Source: UBA3102 sp964413055 (GTDB taxonomy: Bacteria > Bacillota > Desulfotomaculia > Desulfotomaculales > Pelotomaculaceae). Taken from it: a stretch of DNA of 37,517 nucleotides. Position numbers and translations under genes: made by a program. Of this stretch, positions 30,285 to 37,517 are shown one piece after another. The notes below the pieces were generated by a model that made no database searches, had not been told where the DNA came from, and saw only the letters and a program-made list of their open reading frames with translations. Location: the NCBI GenBank assembly GCA_964413055.1, contig CAYPRB010000012.1, forward strand, positions 1 to 37,517. The letters are read 5' to 3'. Position 1 is the first letter of the stretch. Each line of letters begins with the position of its first letter.

Positions 30285-32234
30285 TTGAGTAATTGTTGCA
30301 GCGTAGAGTCCAGGATTCCGTCAGGAGGTAAAAAGATCGTCCTGGCCGGGAATCCCAATGTCGGTAAATCGGTATTTTTCAATGATTTTACCAGACTGTA
30401 CGTGGACGTTTCAAATTATCCCGGAACAACCCTCGATATGGCCTGCGGCCGTTTCGGCAGTGATGTCGTGATTGACACCCCCGGGGTGTACGGTTTTTCG
30501 TCGCTTAGTGAAGAAGAAGCGATTGCCAGGGATATTATTCTGGAAGCGGATATCGTGGTAAATATTGTGGATGCGGTACACCTTGAGCGGGATTTGTTTT
30601 TGACCTTACAGTTGATAGATATGGGTATTCCCATGGTCGTGGCGCTTAATATGGTGGACGAGGCGGCCCGGGAGGGTATGAAGGTAAAGAGTCATTTGCT
30701 TGAAAAGTTGCTCGGGGTGCCGGTTGTTCCTACGGTGGCCGTCAGCGGCAGGGGCATGGAAGAACTGAAAAGAAAGGTCTATTTTGCCCGGCCCGGTCAC
30801 GTGGAACCTTTTATCAGGGAAAAATTAAGTAAAATACAACCACCGGCAGGCAGCAGAGAGGCGTTGTTAATTTTAGAGGGGGATCCCGTAATTAGCGCGC
30901 GCAGCGGAATGCGGCCCGGAACGGAACGGGATGCTTTGTACCGCGCCCGCCGGGAGAGGGTGAATGATATTGCAGCCCGGGTGATCGACGATAACGGCGG
31001 GGGTGCCTCGTTTGCGTCCAGGTTGGGACGCCTGATGCTGCTCCCGTTAACCGGCTTTCCGCTTTTATTACTGACTTTGTGGGGTATTTATGAAATAGTG
31101 GGAGTTTTCTTGGCCCAATTTGTAGTTGATAATACCGTGGAGCTGATGGAGGGGTATTACGAACCGGTGGTCAAATCTCTGATGGCGGTTTTTGTCTCGC
31201 CCGATTCAGTGGTGGGGACCATCCTGGCCGGGCGTTTCGGACTGCTTACCATGACCGTCACTTATATGTTCGGCCTGCTCCTGCCGCTGGTGCTGGGTAT
31301 ATTTTTCGTATTATCCATCTTGGAGGACTCGGGATACCTGCCCAGGATTGCCGCCTTGATCGACCGGGTTTTAATCGGGTTTGGTTTGAACGGACAAGCT
31401 ATCATACCATTGATTTTGGGTTTCGGGTGTGTCACAATGTCTTTGATTACCACCAGGATGCTCGGAACGCAAAGGGAAAGGCGGATTGCCACTTTTCTTT
31501 TGGTACTGGGGGTTCCCTGCTCGGCCCAAATGGCTATTGTTACTGCGGTGCTGGCGGGAATTGATCCCGCTTACGCGTTTTTATACCTGCTGTTCATTTT
31601 CAGTATGCTTGTATTTGCCGGGACGTTTTTGGGGCGTTTTTTACCCGGGTGGACTTCGCCTTTGTTGATTGAATTGCCCCAGCTGCGTTTGCCTAAACCT
31701 AAAAACGTGTTGCAAAAGACCCGGTTCAAGTCGTGGGGTTTTATAAAGGAAGCTTTTCCCATATTTGCCGGGGGGATGCTTTTATTAAGTATTTTGGAGG
31801 TGTCGGGACTGCTGAACGGTATCAGGAATTTTCTGATGCCGATAACGGTAAGCTGGCTGCATTTGCCCCCGGAGATGGCCGATGTTTTCATAATGGGCTT
31901 TATCAGAAAGGAATTTGGTGCTGCTTTTATTCTTAACATACCTATGCTCGAACTGCAAAAATTTGTGGTATTGGTGACTCTTACACTGACGGTGCCGTGT
32001 ATAGCTTCAACTATGATTGTCTTTAAGGAGCGCGGCTGGTGGGAAGGTTTTTTGATTTGGTTTTCGGTATACTTTCTGGCGTTTTTTACCGGCGGGGTAT
32101 TGACCCGCTTGCTGGAAGCTTTTAATACGGCGGAGTCTTTGCGGCCCCTGGCATTATCGAGTGTGGTGTTCTTTTTCCTGGTTGCGGCCCTGATTATTTT
32201 CCGCCTCCTGGTGCCGGATAAGAAGGCGATTTAG
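30285..32234 (+). CDS. feoB: Ferrous iron transporter B
   Basis: A 649-residue iron(II) transporter. TTG 30285 opens the frame behind AGGCGGTG. The N-terminal G domain has G1 GNPNVGKS (22-29), G3 DTPG (64-67) and G4 NMVD (122-125). From about residue 250 there are two Gate-like halves in some eight to ten membrane helices, with LGVPCSAQMA and TVPCIASTM at matching places, each with the conserved Cys of FeoB. The protein is rather short for the family; the stretch after the G domain is reduced. A Cys-Cys pair near the start (SNCCSVESR) is unusual. Confidence 0.94.
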   Translation: MSNCCSVESRIPSGGKKIVLAGNPNVGKSVFFNDFTRLYVDVSNYPGTTLDMACGRFGSDVVIDTPGVYGFSSLSEEEAIARDIILEADIVVNIVDAVHLERDLFLTLQLIDMGIPMVVALNMVDEAAREGMKVKSHLLEKLLGVPVVPTVAVSGRGMEELKRKVYFARPGHVEPFIREKLSKIQPPAGSREALLILEGDPVISARSGMRPGTERDALYRARRERVNDIAARVIDDNGGGASFASRLGRLMLLPLTGFPLLLLTLWGIYEIVGVFLAQFVVDNTVELMEGYYEPVVKSLMAVFVSPDSVVGTILAGRFGLLTMTVTYMFGLLLPLVLGIFFVLSILEDSGYLPRIAALIDRVLIGFGLNGQAIIPLILGFGCVTMSLITTRMLGTQRERRIATFLLVLGVPCSAQMAIVTAVLAGIDPAYAFLYLLFIFSMLVFAGTFLGRFLPGWTSPLLIELPQLRLPKPKNVLQKTRFKSWGFIKEAFPIFAGGMLLLSILEVSGLLNGIRNFLMPITVSWLHLPPEMADVFIMGFIRKEFGAAFILNIPMLELQKFVVLVTLTLTVPCIASTMIVFKERGWWEGFLIWFSVYFLAFFTGGVLTRLLEAFNTAESLRPLALSSVVFFFLVAALIIFRLLVPDKKAI

Positions 32235-32327
32235 TTACGGTTGATTATTTAGTTGCGGTTAATTAATATTGCTGGTAAAATAACTGTTTAAAGCGAACTC
32301 GCTTAAGAATTTGTTCCAGGTGAAATA

Positions 32328-33560
32328 ATGATTAAAAACAAAGTAATACTTGTTATAATGGCGATAATACCGGTATTTTTTTTTCCGGTATATTTCTCAG
32401 ATGCTGCACCGGACTTAAATGCTGCACCGGAGATTACAGGAGAAGCGGCGGTGCTTATTGACGGTAAAACCGGGCAGGTGCTTTTTGAGAAAAACGCGCA
32501 CCGTAGAATGTACCCGGCCAGTACCACGAAAATTCTTACGGCCGTGCTCGCCCTGGAAAAGGGAGCTTTGGATGAAGTGGTAACCGTGCCGGAATGCGCT
32601 TGTAATATAGAAGGGTCAGCGCTTGGGTTGCAGGAAGGAGAAGGGGTATTCCTGGAAGATTTGTTATATGCGCTGATGTTGAACTCAGGCAACGATGTGG
32701 CGATTGCCGTGGCTTGTCACATAGGGGGGTCGGTAGAGGGTTTTGTGCATATGATGAATAAAAAAGCTGAAGATATCGGCGCCTTGAACACCCATTTCAG
32801 TAATCCTAATGGACTGCCTGCTCCTGACCATTATGCCACTGCTTACGATCTGGCGCTTATTTCCCGCTATGCCATGCAGAACCGGAAATTCAGGGAGTTG
32901 GTTTCTACCAAAGTCAAAAATATGGAACGTACGGTGCCCGATGCACAAATTTACCTCCAGAACCATAACCGGCTTTTGTGGCGTTATGACGGCGCCGCCG
33001 GGATAAAAACAGGTTATACCAACGCTGCCGGGCAGTGCCTGGTGGCAGCAGCCCTCAGGCAGGAAAGGGAATTAATAACGGTGGTCTTGAAAAGCGTGGG
33101 AGCTGATATCTGGACGGACACGGAACAGCTTTTGGATTATGGTTTTGATAATTTTGTTCCGGTAATCCTGACGCAGGCCGGCAGGTTTGTGGCCAACGCA
33201 CCGGTCAGGTTTGGCGATGCGGATACGGTACCGGTTCAGACGGGTAGTTTTCTTTCGTATAACTTTGCGGCCGGAGAAATAAAGGATGATATCCAGCGCG
33301 TAGTTACTTTGGACGAAAACATTACCGCACCGGTCTTTCCCGGCGAAAAATTGGGTGAGCTGACTTTTTTTGGAGGCGGTCGCGAAGTAGGCCGGGTTGA
33401 TTTGTTGGCTCAGCAAGGAGTGGGGAGGCATTTATTGGCTCAGCGGTGTTTGTGGTTGCTGCCGGCGTTCTTCGGGTTGTTTATAATTCTGTCTATTATC
33501 CGCAGTAATCGGGCCAGACACAAGCGGTGGGAAAGATATAAGATGAAATATCGCCGGTGA
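32328..33560 (+). CDS. D-alanyl-D-alanine carboxypeptidase (PBP5/DacF family)
   Basis: A 410-residue S11 peptidase that trims the last D-Ala of peptidoglycan side chains. The signal peptide runs to about residue 26 (YFSDAAP). The three active-site motifs are S65-x-x-K68 (ASTTK), S120-G-N122 and K227-T-G229, all intact. A PBP5 C-terminal beta domain follows, and the protein ends with a membrane segment (about 372-392, CLWLLPAFFGLFIILSIIR) and a basic tail. This ending, rather than an amphipathic helix, fits the DacF/DacB group of spore-formers, but a vegetative role is possible. It lies between feoB and a Fur-family regulator on the same strand. Confidence 0.92.
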   Translation: MIKNKVILVIMAIIPVFFFPVYFSDAAPDLNAAPEITGEAAVLIDGKTGQVLFEKNAHRRMYPASTTKILTAVLALEKGALDEVVTVPECACNIEGSALGLQEGEGVFLEDLLYALMLNSGNDVAIAVACHIGGSVEGFVHMMNKKAEDIGALNTHFSNPNGLPAPDHYATAYDLALISRYAMQNRKFRELVSTKVKNMERTVPDAQIYLQNHNRLLWRYDGAAGIKTGYTNAAGQCLVAAALRQERELITVVLKSVGADIWTDTEQLLDYGFDNFVPVILTQAGRFVANAPVRFGDADTVPVQTGSFLSYNFAAGEIKDDIQRVVTLDENITAPVFPGEKLGELTFFGGGREVGRVDLLAQQGVGRHLLAQRCLWLLPAFFGLFIILSIIRSNRARHKRWERYKMKYRR

Positions 33561-33605
33561 GGTGTTTTCTATATTTTCTAAAAAGTATGGTTGTGGTGGT
33601 GTATA

Positions 33606-34052
33606 ATGAAAGATGTTTTGTCGGGTATTGAAGAAAAACTCAGGGCGCGGGAGTTTAAGTTTACCACGCGACGGGAACTCATTTTGAAGGTTCTGCTCGA
33701 AAATAACGACAAACACCTGAGTGCCGAAGAATTATTTAATTTGGTCAAGCAAAAAGCTCCGGATATGGGCCTGGCTACGGTATACAGGGCGTTGGAACTC
33801 TTTCAGGAACTTGATATCATCAATGCCATTGACTTCGGAGACGGGCGCAAGCGTTACGAGTTCGGAGTGGAGGTGGGGAAAAACCATCATCATTATCATC
33901 TTATTTGCACTAAATGCGGCTGCATTACCGAAGTGGATGACGACCTGACGGAGGATTTGAAAAGCCGTGTCGGTAAAAAGTATAAATTTATCATAACAGA
34001 CCACCAGCTCAAAATTTTCGGCATCTGCAACAAGTGCCGGACAAATTTTTGA
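33606..34052 (+). CDS. Fur-family metal-dependent regulator
   Basis: The 148-residue protein starts at ATG 33606; a weak GTGGTGG lies upstream. The winged helix has FKFTTRRELILKVLLEN and LATVYRALELFQEL. The dimer domain has HHHYH (94-98) and two zinc CxxC pairs, C101/C104 and C141/C144. This fits Fur or PerR; D/H sensing residues cannot decide by eye. It lies 1.4 kb after feoB, which has a Fur-like box, so it is a good candidate to control feoAB. If it is PerR, an oxidative-stress role would be expected instead. Confidence 0.92.
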   Translation: MKDVLSGIEEKLRAREFKFTTRRELILKVLLENNDKHLSAEELFNLVKQKAPDMGLATVYRALELFQELDIINAIDFGDGRKRYEFGVEVGKNHHHYHLICTKCGCITEVDDDLTEDLKSRVGKKYKFIITDHQLKIFGICNKCRTNF

Positions 34053-34078
34053 ATACCATTTGGAAAAGGAGTTTCGAT

Positions 34079-35155
34079 GTGATGAGTTTTCAACCCCAAG
34101 GTTTGGCTACGGGAATAGGCAGTATGCCTTTTACCAAGCCGCAGGATGCGCTGCGCCTGATGAAAAAGTATTTTCCCGCTGCCCCTCATTGGCCCCAGCT
34201 GCCTTCCCGGGGCCGGAAGGAACACTTTGTCAACCAGTACTTGCGCCCACTGGTGCAAACCGGTCTGCTGGTCGACGACGGGGATAAAATTTATTTCGAT
34301 ACGCAAAACCCCGCCTGGACCGATCGTCTGACTGATTTTTACGGCATTTACCTGGCCTGTGAGGAGGGCGACCAGGCGGCCTTAAAGGAGTTTGCCTTTC
34401 CCGGGGATGCGGCGGCCGGGTTCTACGCTTTTATGGAAGACCTGGAAGCCGGAACCGGAAATGCCTCGCTGGTCAAGGGGCAGGTGGTGGGGCCGCTTTC
34501 CGTGGCCTTCCAGGTTAAAGACGAGCAGGGGCGCTTTGCTTATTATAACGACCAGCTGCGGGACCTGGTCGTTAAGACCCTGGCCATGCATGCTGTCTGG
34601 CAGGCGGGGGAGTTGGGAAGGTTCGGCCTGCCCGTGCTGATTTTCGTGGATGACCCCGCGATCGGGGTTTACGGGCATTCCAGCTATGTTACCGTGACCA
34701 GGGAAATGATTAAAGAGGATCTGACAGCTGTTTTTGCCGGCGTGCGCGGAGCGGGAAACCTGGCCGGAGTGCATTGTTGCGATGCCGTGGATTGGTCGAT
34801 TTTATTTGAATTGAATTTAGATGTGGTCAGTTTCGATGCCTATAATTACTTCAGCTCAATTATTCCATATACCGCTTCTTTAAAAGATTTTTTTGAGCGG
34901 GGTGGTTCCCTGGCCTGGGGTATCGTACCCACTTTGAACGGACGGGTCGCGGAAGAGAATGAAAATTCCCTGCTGGAAATTTTAACCGGGGAATGGAGCG
35001 AATTGGAAGGACGCGGCATTTCAGCGGAAACTCTTTTTAAACAATGCCTGATTACTCCGGCATGCGGTACCGGCTTGCTCGATCATGACACGACACAAAA
35101 GATTTACCGGCTGGCGGCCGCGGTGTCTGAAAAGCTTCGTTCCCGTGCGAGGTAA
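34079..35155 (+). CDS. Methionine synthase (MetE)-like / UROD-fold methyltransferase-like protein
   Basis: I choose GTG 34079 because AAGGAG lies 7 bases upstream; ATG 34082 is nearly equal. The 358-residue product has the fold pattern of the C-terminal half of cobalamin-independent methionine synthase: ATGIGSMPF start, QVVGPLSVAFQ, FVDDPAIG, and the zinc-site GVHCCDAVDW (HxC) with a later Cys in LITPACGTG. MetE itself needs an N-terminal half that is absent. Short proteins of this kind occur in anaerobes and may take methyl groups from a corrinoid protein; the substrate is unknown. It follows the Fur-family gene closely. Confidence 0.85.
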   Translation: MMSFQPQGLATGIGSMPFTKPQDALRLMKKYFPAAPHWPQLPSRGRKEHFVNQYLRPLVQTGLLVDDGDKIYFDTQNPAWTDRLTDFYGIYLACEEGDQAALKEFAFPGDAAAGFYAFMEDLEAGTGNASLVKGQVVGPLSVAFQVKDEQGRFAYYNDQLRDLVVKTLAMHAVWQAGELGRFGLPVLIFVDDPAIGVYGHSSYVTVTREMIKEDLTAVFAGVRGAGNLAGVHCCDAVDWSILFELNLDVVSFDAYNYFSSIIPYTASLKDFFERGGSLAWGIVPTLNGRVAEENENSLLEILTGEWSELEGRGISAETLFKQCLITPACGTGLLDHDTTQKIYRLAAAVSEKLRSRAR

Positions 35156-35162
35156 GCCGGCC

Positions 35163-35975
35163 ATGTTTCCGGTTGATTATCACCTGCATACGAGTTTTTG
35201 CGGGCATGCGACAGGAGAGGTCGGGGACTATCTGCAAGAGGCCGCCCGGAAAGGAATTTGCGAAGTCGGTTTCAGTGACCACCTGCCGTTGTATTTTTTG
35301 CCGCCCGAAGAAAATATTCCCGGTTATGCCATGCAGGAAGCCGAGCTGCCGCGTTACGCGGAAATGGTCCGCAGTTGTGCGGAAAACGCACCGGTGCGTG
35401 TCAAATTGGGTATAGAAGCTGATTACGTCCCGTCCGGCGAGGAGAAACTTTCTTCGCTCCTGGTTTCCCTGCCCTTTGATTATGTAACCGGTGCGGTGCA
35501 TTTTATCGACGGGTGGGGTTTTGATAATCCCGCCGAGATGGATCAATACTATAAAAGAAATATCGACCTGGTTTACGAGCGTTATTTTGCCCTTTTACAG
35601 CAGGCCGCGCTTTCCGGCTGTTTTGATATTATGGCGCACCCTGATTTGGTTAAAAAATTTAATTTCCGGCCGGTGCGTTCATTAAGACCTCTTTATGAGG
35701 ATACGGCCCGGGCTTTTAAAAAAGCCGGTGTGTGCGTGGAGGTGAATACGGCCGGTTTGAGGTGTCCGGCAAGGGAAATCTATCCCGCACCGGAGTTGCT
35801 GGAGGTTTTCTTTAAGCACGGCCTTCCTGTCACCCTGGGTTCGGATGCCCACCGTCCGGAACAGGTCGGGGAGGGATTTGTCGAAGCGCTGAAGCAGCTT
35901 GAAAGAGCCGGTTATAAAGAAATTACCCGGTTTGATGGAAGAAAGAGGAGTTTTGTTAAGATTTCAAGTTTTTAA
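35163..35975 (+). CDS. Histidinol-phosphatase, PHP family (HisJ/HisK type)
   Basis: I choose ATG 35163 (MFPVDYHLHTSFCGH), 7 bp after the stop of the upstream gene and behind GAGGT; a longer frame would overlap that gene. The 270-residue PHP-domain protein has DYHLHTSFCGHA (H8, H10, H16), EVGFSDH, GIEADY, DIMAHPDL and LGSDAHRPEQVG, the full set of metal ligands. Length and order fit HisJ-type histidinol phosphatases, which make histidinol in the histidine pathway. No other his gene adjoins it, though hisF is 14 kb away, so another phosphoester substrate is possible. Confidence 0.88.
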   Translation: MFPVDYHLHTSFCGHATGEVGDYLQEAARKGICEVGFSDHLPLYFLPPEENIPGYAMQEAELPRYAEMVRSCAENAPVRVKLGIEADYVPSGEEKLSSLLVSLPFDYVTGAVHFIDGWGFDNPAEMDQYYKRNIDLVYERYFALLQQAALSGCFDIMAHPDLVKKFNFRPVRSLRPLYEDTARAFKKAGVCVEVNTAGLRCPAREIYPAPELLEVFFKHGLPVTLGSDAHRPEQVGEGFVEALKQLERAGYKEITRFDGRKRSFVKISSF

Positions 35976-36084
35976 CGTTTGCTAAGCTACTGGGTAAAGA
36001 AGGAAACAATTTAATATGTTAATAAATGTTATTTTTTTTATATATTGGGAAGGTAACAGGGTTGTATTTAGCGAATTCTTCATA

Positions 36085-36120
36085 AAAAGCCGGTGCGGGT
36101 AAGGTAATAAAGCGGCTTTT
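36085..36120 (+). promoter_or_regulatory. Hairpin in the leader of the 36138 gene
   Basis: AAAAGCCG (36085-36092) pairs with CGGCTTTT (36113-36120) around a 20-base loop. It ends 2-3 bases before the GGAGGAGG of the next gene, so it may end the hisJ transcript or tune translation. No other feature was seen in 35976-36137. Confidence 0.4.
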
Positions 36121-36137
36121 AGTGGAGGAGGTGGGGT

Positions 36138-36443
36138 ATGGATTGCGCAGGTGTCGGCTTGTGTCTGGTGTCGCTGGCCTTGTTTTTAGCGGCGCTGGTT
36201 TTCTCCACCAGGCCCGGCCAACGGGCCGGTGCAGAACAACCGGCAGGCGTTTCCGGAGAACCCGGTGCTGCAGCCGGGCATAAGGCGGTCATAGTTGAAT
36301 TGCCCGGGGTGGACAATATACCGGATGAATATATTGTAGATTTGAAGGTTTTGATAAGTAAAAATAACCAGGCAAGACTAAAAGAAGGCGGGCAAGCCGG
36401 ACCATACGGGAAGAAAATCAACCGGCTTGATAAATATTTATAA
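36138..36443 (+). CDS. Small protein with N-terminal membrane segment, unknown
   Basis: ATG 36138 follows GGAGGAGG by 8 bases. The 101-residue product has one N-terminal membrane segment (about 4-23, VGLCLVSLALFLAALVFS), an Ala/Gly/Pro-rich linker, then a short folded part with VIVELPGVDNIPDEYIVDLK and a basic tail. It is probably exported but membrane-tethered, or a signal anchor facing the cytosol. I do not recognise a family. It is followed by a strong hairpin shared with a convergent gene. Confidence 0.7.
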   Translation: MDCAGVGLCLVSLALFLAALVFSTRPGQRAGAEQPAGVSGEPGAAAGHKAVIVELPGVDNIPDEYIVDLKVLISKNNQARLKEGGQAGPYGKKINRLDKYL

Positions 36444-36451
36444 TAATGAGC

Positions 36452-36480
36452 ACGGGCCAACCTTATTAAGGTTGGCCCGT
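36452..36480. terminator. Bidirectional terminator hairpin
   Basis: ACGGGCCAACCTT (36452-36464) and AAGGTTGGCCCGT (36468-36480) form a perfect 13-bp stem around ATT, between two convergent genes. T-rich tails are weak on both sides (TTATTTTTCC at 36486 onward on the plus strand). Confidence 0.75.
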
Positions 36481-36486
36481 CCGCGC

Positions 36487-37077
36487 TTATTTTTCCTTGT
36501 TTCGTTTGGCGGCAAAAAACCGCTTTAAATTATCAGGGATATCCCGGTTCCGGCGGGAAGCCGAAGATTTTTTATCATTCCTGTTTCCACCGTAAACCGC
36601 TTTAAGGATCGCCTCGATAATCATGGCCTTGGGTGGAGCGGTATATTCCTGTCCCTGATACACCCAGACCCGGCAGTCGACATCCGTACCGCAGAGATCG
36701 CCGCAGGACTCGCACAGGTTTTCTCTTGCCTCCAACTGAATATCTTCACCGTTGATGCGAATGGTAGGCGAACTTAACAGCCCCACTGCGCGGGCCTGTT
36801 CTTCGGTTTGCACGTGGATGTTGCGGATCGTTACCTGAATGCCGGCGGCCTCAAGTACACGGGCTACCTCCGCAACGGCCCCTGCCAGGGTGCTTTCAGT
36901 TTCCCGGCAACGTTGGCAGAGGCTTAGGTCCAGGTATAAAAACTCAATCTCTAAACGGTGCGGTTGGTTGGCAGGTTCTTCCGGGTTGCAGCAGGAGCTG
37001 CCGCCGGGGCAGCAGGAGGCATTGTTACCGGCAGTATTGATACAGCCGCACCCGTTTTTAAGGTTATTGTTTTCCAA
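36487..37077 (-). CDS. DUF2703 protein with Cys-rich N-terminus
   Basis: I choose TTG 37077 because GGGAGGG ends 6 bases upstream; an earlier in-frame start would overlap the regulator and lacks a site. The 196-residue product has a thioredoxin-like DUF2703 domain with LSLCQRC (C54, C57), SPTIRINGEDIQ, NLCESCGDLCGTDVDCRVW and a basic C-terminal tail. Its first 30 residues add six Cys (10, 12, 22, 23, 29, 30) around GCGC and two CC pairs, which suggests thiol metal binding. DUF2703 genes are often beside ArsR regulators in arsenic or mercury loci, as here. It probably binds or relays a thiophilic metal. Confidence 0.85.
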   Translation of the reverse strand: MENNNLKNGCGCINTAGNNASCCPGGSSCCNPEEPANQPHRLEIEFLYLDLSLCQRCRETESTLAGAVAEVARVLEAAGIQVTIRNIHVQTEEQARAVGLLSSPTIRINGEDIQLEARENLCESCGDLCGTDVDCRVWVYQGQEYTAPPKAMIIEAILKAVYGGNRNDKKSSASRRNRDIPDNLKRFFAAKRNKEK

Positions 37078-37099
37078 AGCAAACCCTCCCAGGTTGAAT

Positions 37100-37411
37100 T
37101 TATTCCAGGTCAAAATCCCGGCATAGCTGTTTAATATATGCTTTCAGGGTATTTCGGTTAATAAAATAAAACTTCCATTTGCCGCGTGGCTCTTCGGTAA
37201 CCAATCCGGCTCCGGTTAACTCTTTCATATGATAAGAAACCCCGGACTGAATCATACCGAGGATGGACATTAATTCACAATTGCACAAGCCGGGACGGTC
37301 CCGGCTGTCATTGTCACCGGCACAACAGGTTTCTTTGCTGTGGTACAGCAACAACATAATTCTGTATCTTACCGGGTCGCTCAATGCCTTGGCAATTTTA
37401 ACACGGTCCAT
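37100..37411 (-). CDS. ArsR-family metal(loid)-responsive repressor
   Basis: The 103-residue protein from ATG 37411 has the ArsR winged helix (KALSDPVRYRIMLLLYHSKE, then MIQSGVSYHMKELTGAGLV and the wing PRGKWKFYF). Metal-binding thiols are in the alpha-3 place: CNCEL (C43, C45), plus CC at 29-30, as in arsenite-type sensors (CVC). It would leave DNA when arsenite or a similar metal binds. A GTG at 37417 is an alternative start, but neither has a ribosome site. Its gene is 22 bp before the DUF2703 gene, so the pair forms an operon. Confidence 0.92.
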   Translation of the reverse strand: MDRVKIAKALSDPVRYRIMLLLYHSKETCCAGDNDSRDRPGLCNCELMSILGMIQSGVSYHMKELTGAGLVTEEPRGKWKFYFINRNTLKAYIKQLCRDFDLE

Positions 37412-37446
37412 ACGCACAACATATCAAAAATAATTGATATAGTCAA
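37411..37446 (-). promoter_or_regulatory. arsR promoter with operator in the spacer; predicted leaderless mRNA
   Basis: On the minus strand TTGACT (37441-37446) and TATGTT (37418-37423) are exactly 17 bp apart. The spacer is filled by the inverted repeat ATATCAA (37421-37427)/TTGATAT (37434-37440). With a start 6-7 bases after the -10, transcription would begin at or next to the A of ATG 37411. The operator position and the lack of a ribosome site agree. The remaining 37447-37517 is AT-rich and shows no gene. Confidence 0.75.
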
Positions 37447-37517
37447 ATAAAATTATATTTAATTTTTTTATTTACCCACCAAAATTTAGAAGGGTTTTAA
37501 TTATTTATGGAGAAAAG

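Overview
The window looks like chromosomal DNA of an anaerobic, spore-forming, Gram-positive Firmicute, most like the Peptococcaceae group (Desulfotomaculum, Pelotomaculum and relatives). This rests on gene content: a CotF-like spore coat protein, the small DUF1659/DUF2922/YvrJ proteins, a one-domain fructose-bisphosphate aldolase/phosphatase, a DacF-type carboxypeptidase, purine-rich ribosome binding sites and frequent GTG/TTG starts. The genus is inferred; no rRNA is present.

Region 1 (1-2433) is a graveyard of mobile DNA. An IS21-type terminus truncates an IS3-type orfA. Next come three copies of a CRISPR-like repeat. The first is separated from the second by about 1.76 kb of phage-like DNA: a family A DNA polymerase fragment that starts at the repeat edge, a small secreted tandem-repeat protein, and a frameshifted, truncated relative of the Cas12a inhibitor AcrVA2. 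The second and third repeats are separated by a normal-sized 36-bp spacer. No cas genes are in the window.

Region 2 (2434-8518, minus strand) holds a PadR-controlled MacB-like export operon with a promoter/operator, then topoisomerase III. Region 3 (8755-15276) holds a B12-binding radical SAM protein, an IS110-family element inserted into a REP-like repeat of a RAYT (TnpA_REP) element, a second radical SAM enzyme and an unknown His/Cys-rich membrane protein.

Region 4 (15356-20537, minus strand) holds the FBP aldolase/phosphatase, a tiny HTH protein that seems to start at AUU, and a glycine-betaine-type ABC transporter preceded by a 41-bp perfect palindrome. Region 5 (20637-25801) holds a lone, slightly divergent hisF, a DUF1659-DUF2922-YvrJ-M15 peptidase cluster that resembles a holin/endolysin pair, a spore coat protein, tRNA-Leu(UAA), an HtrA protease and a candidate small RNA.

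Region 6 (25804-37446) holds glycolate oxidase glcD-glcF, a polysaccharide deacetylase, feoAB behind a strong promoter with a Fur-like box, a DacF-type carboxypeptidase, a Fur-family regulator, a methionine-synthase-like protein, a HisJ-type PHP phosphatase, and an ArsR/DUF2703 pair whose promoter predicts a leaderless mRNA. The Fur-family gene lies close to feoAB and is a natural candidate to control it.
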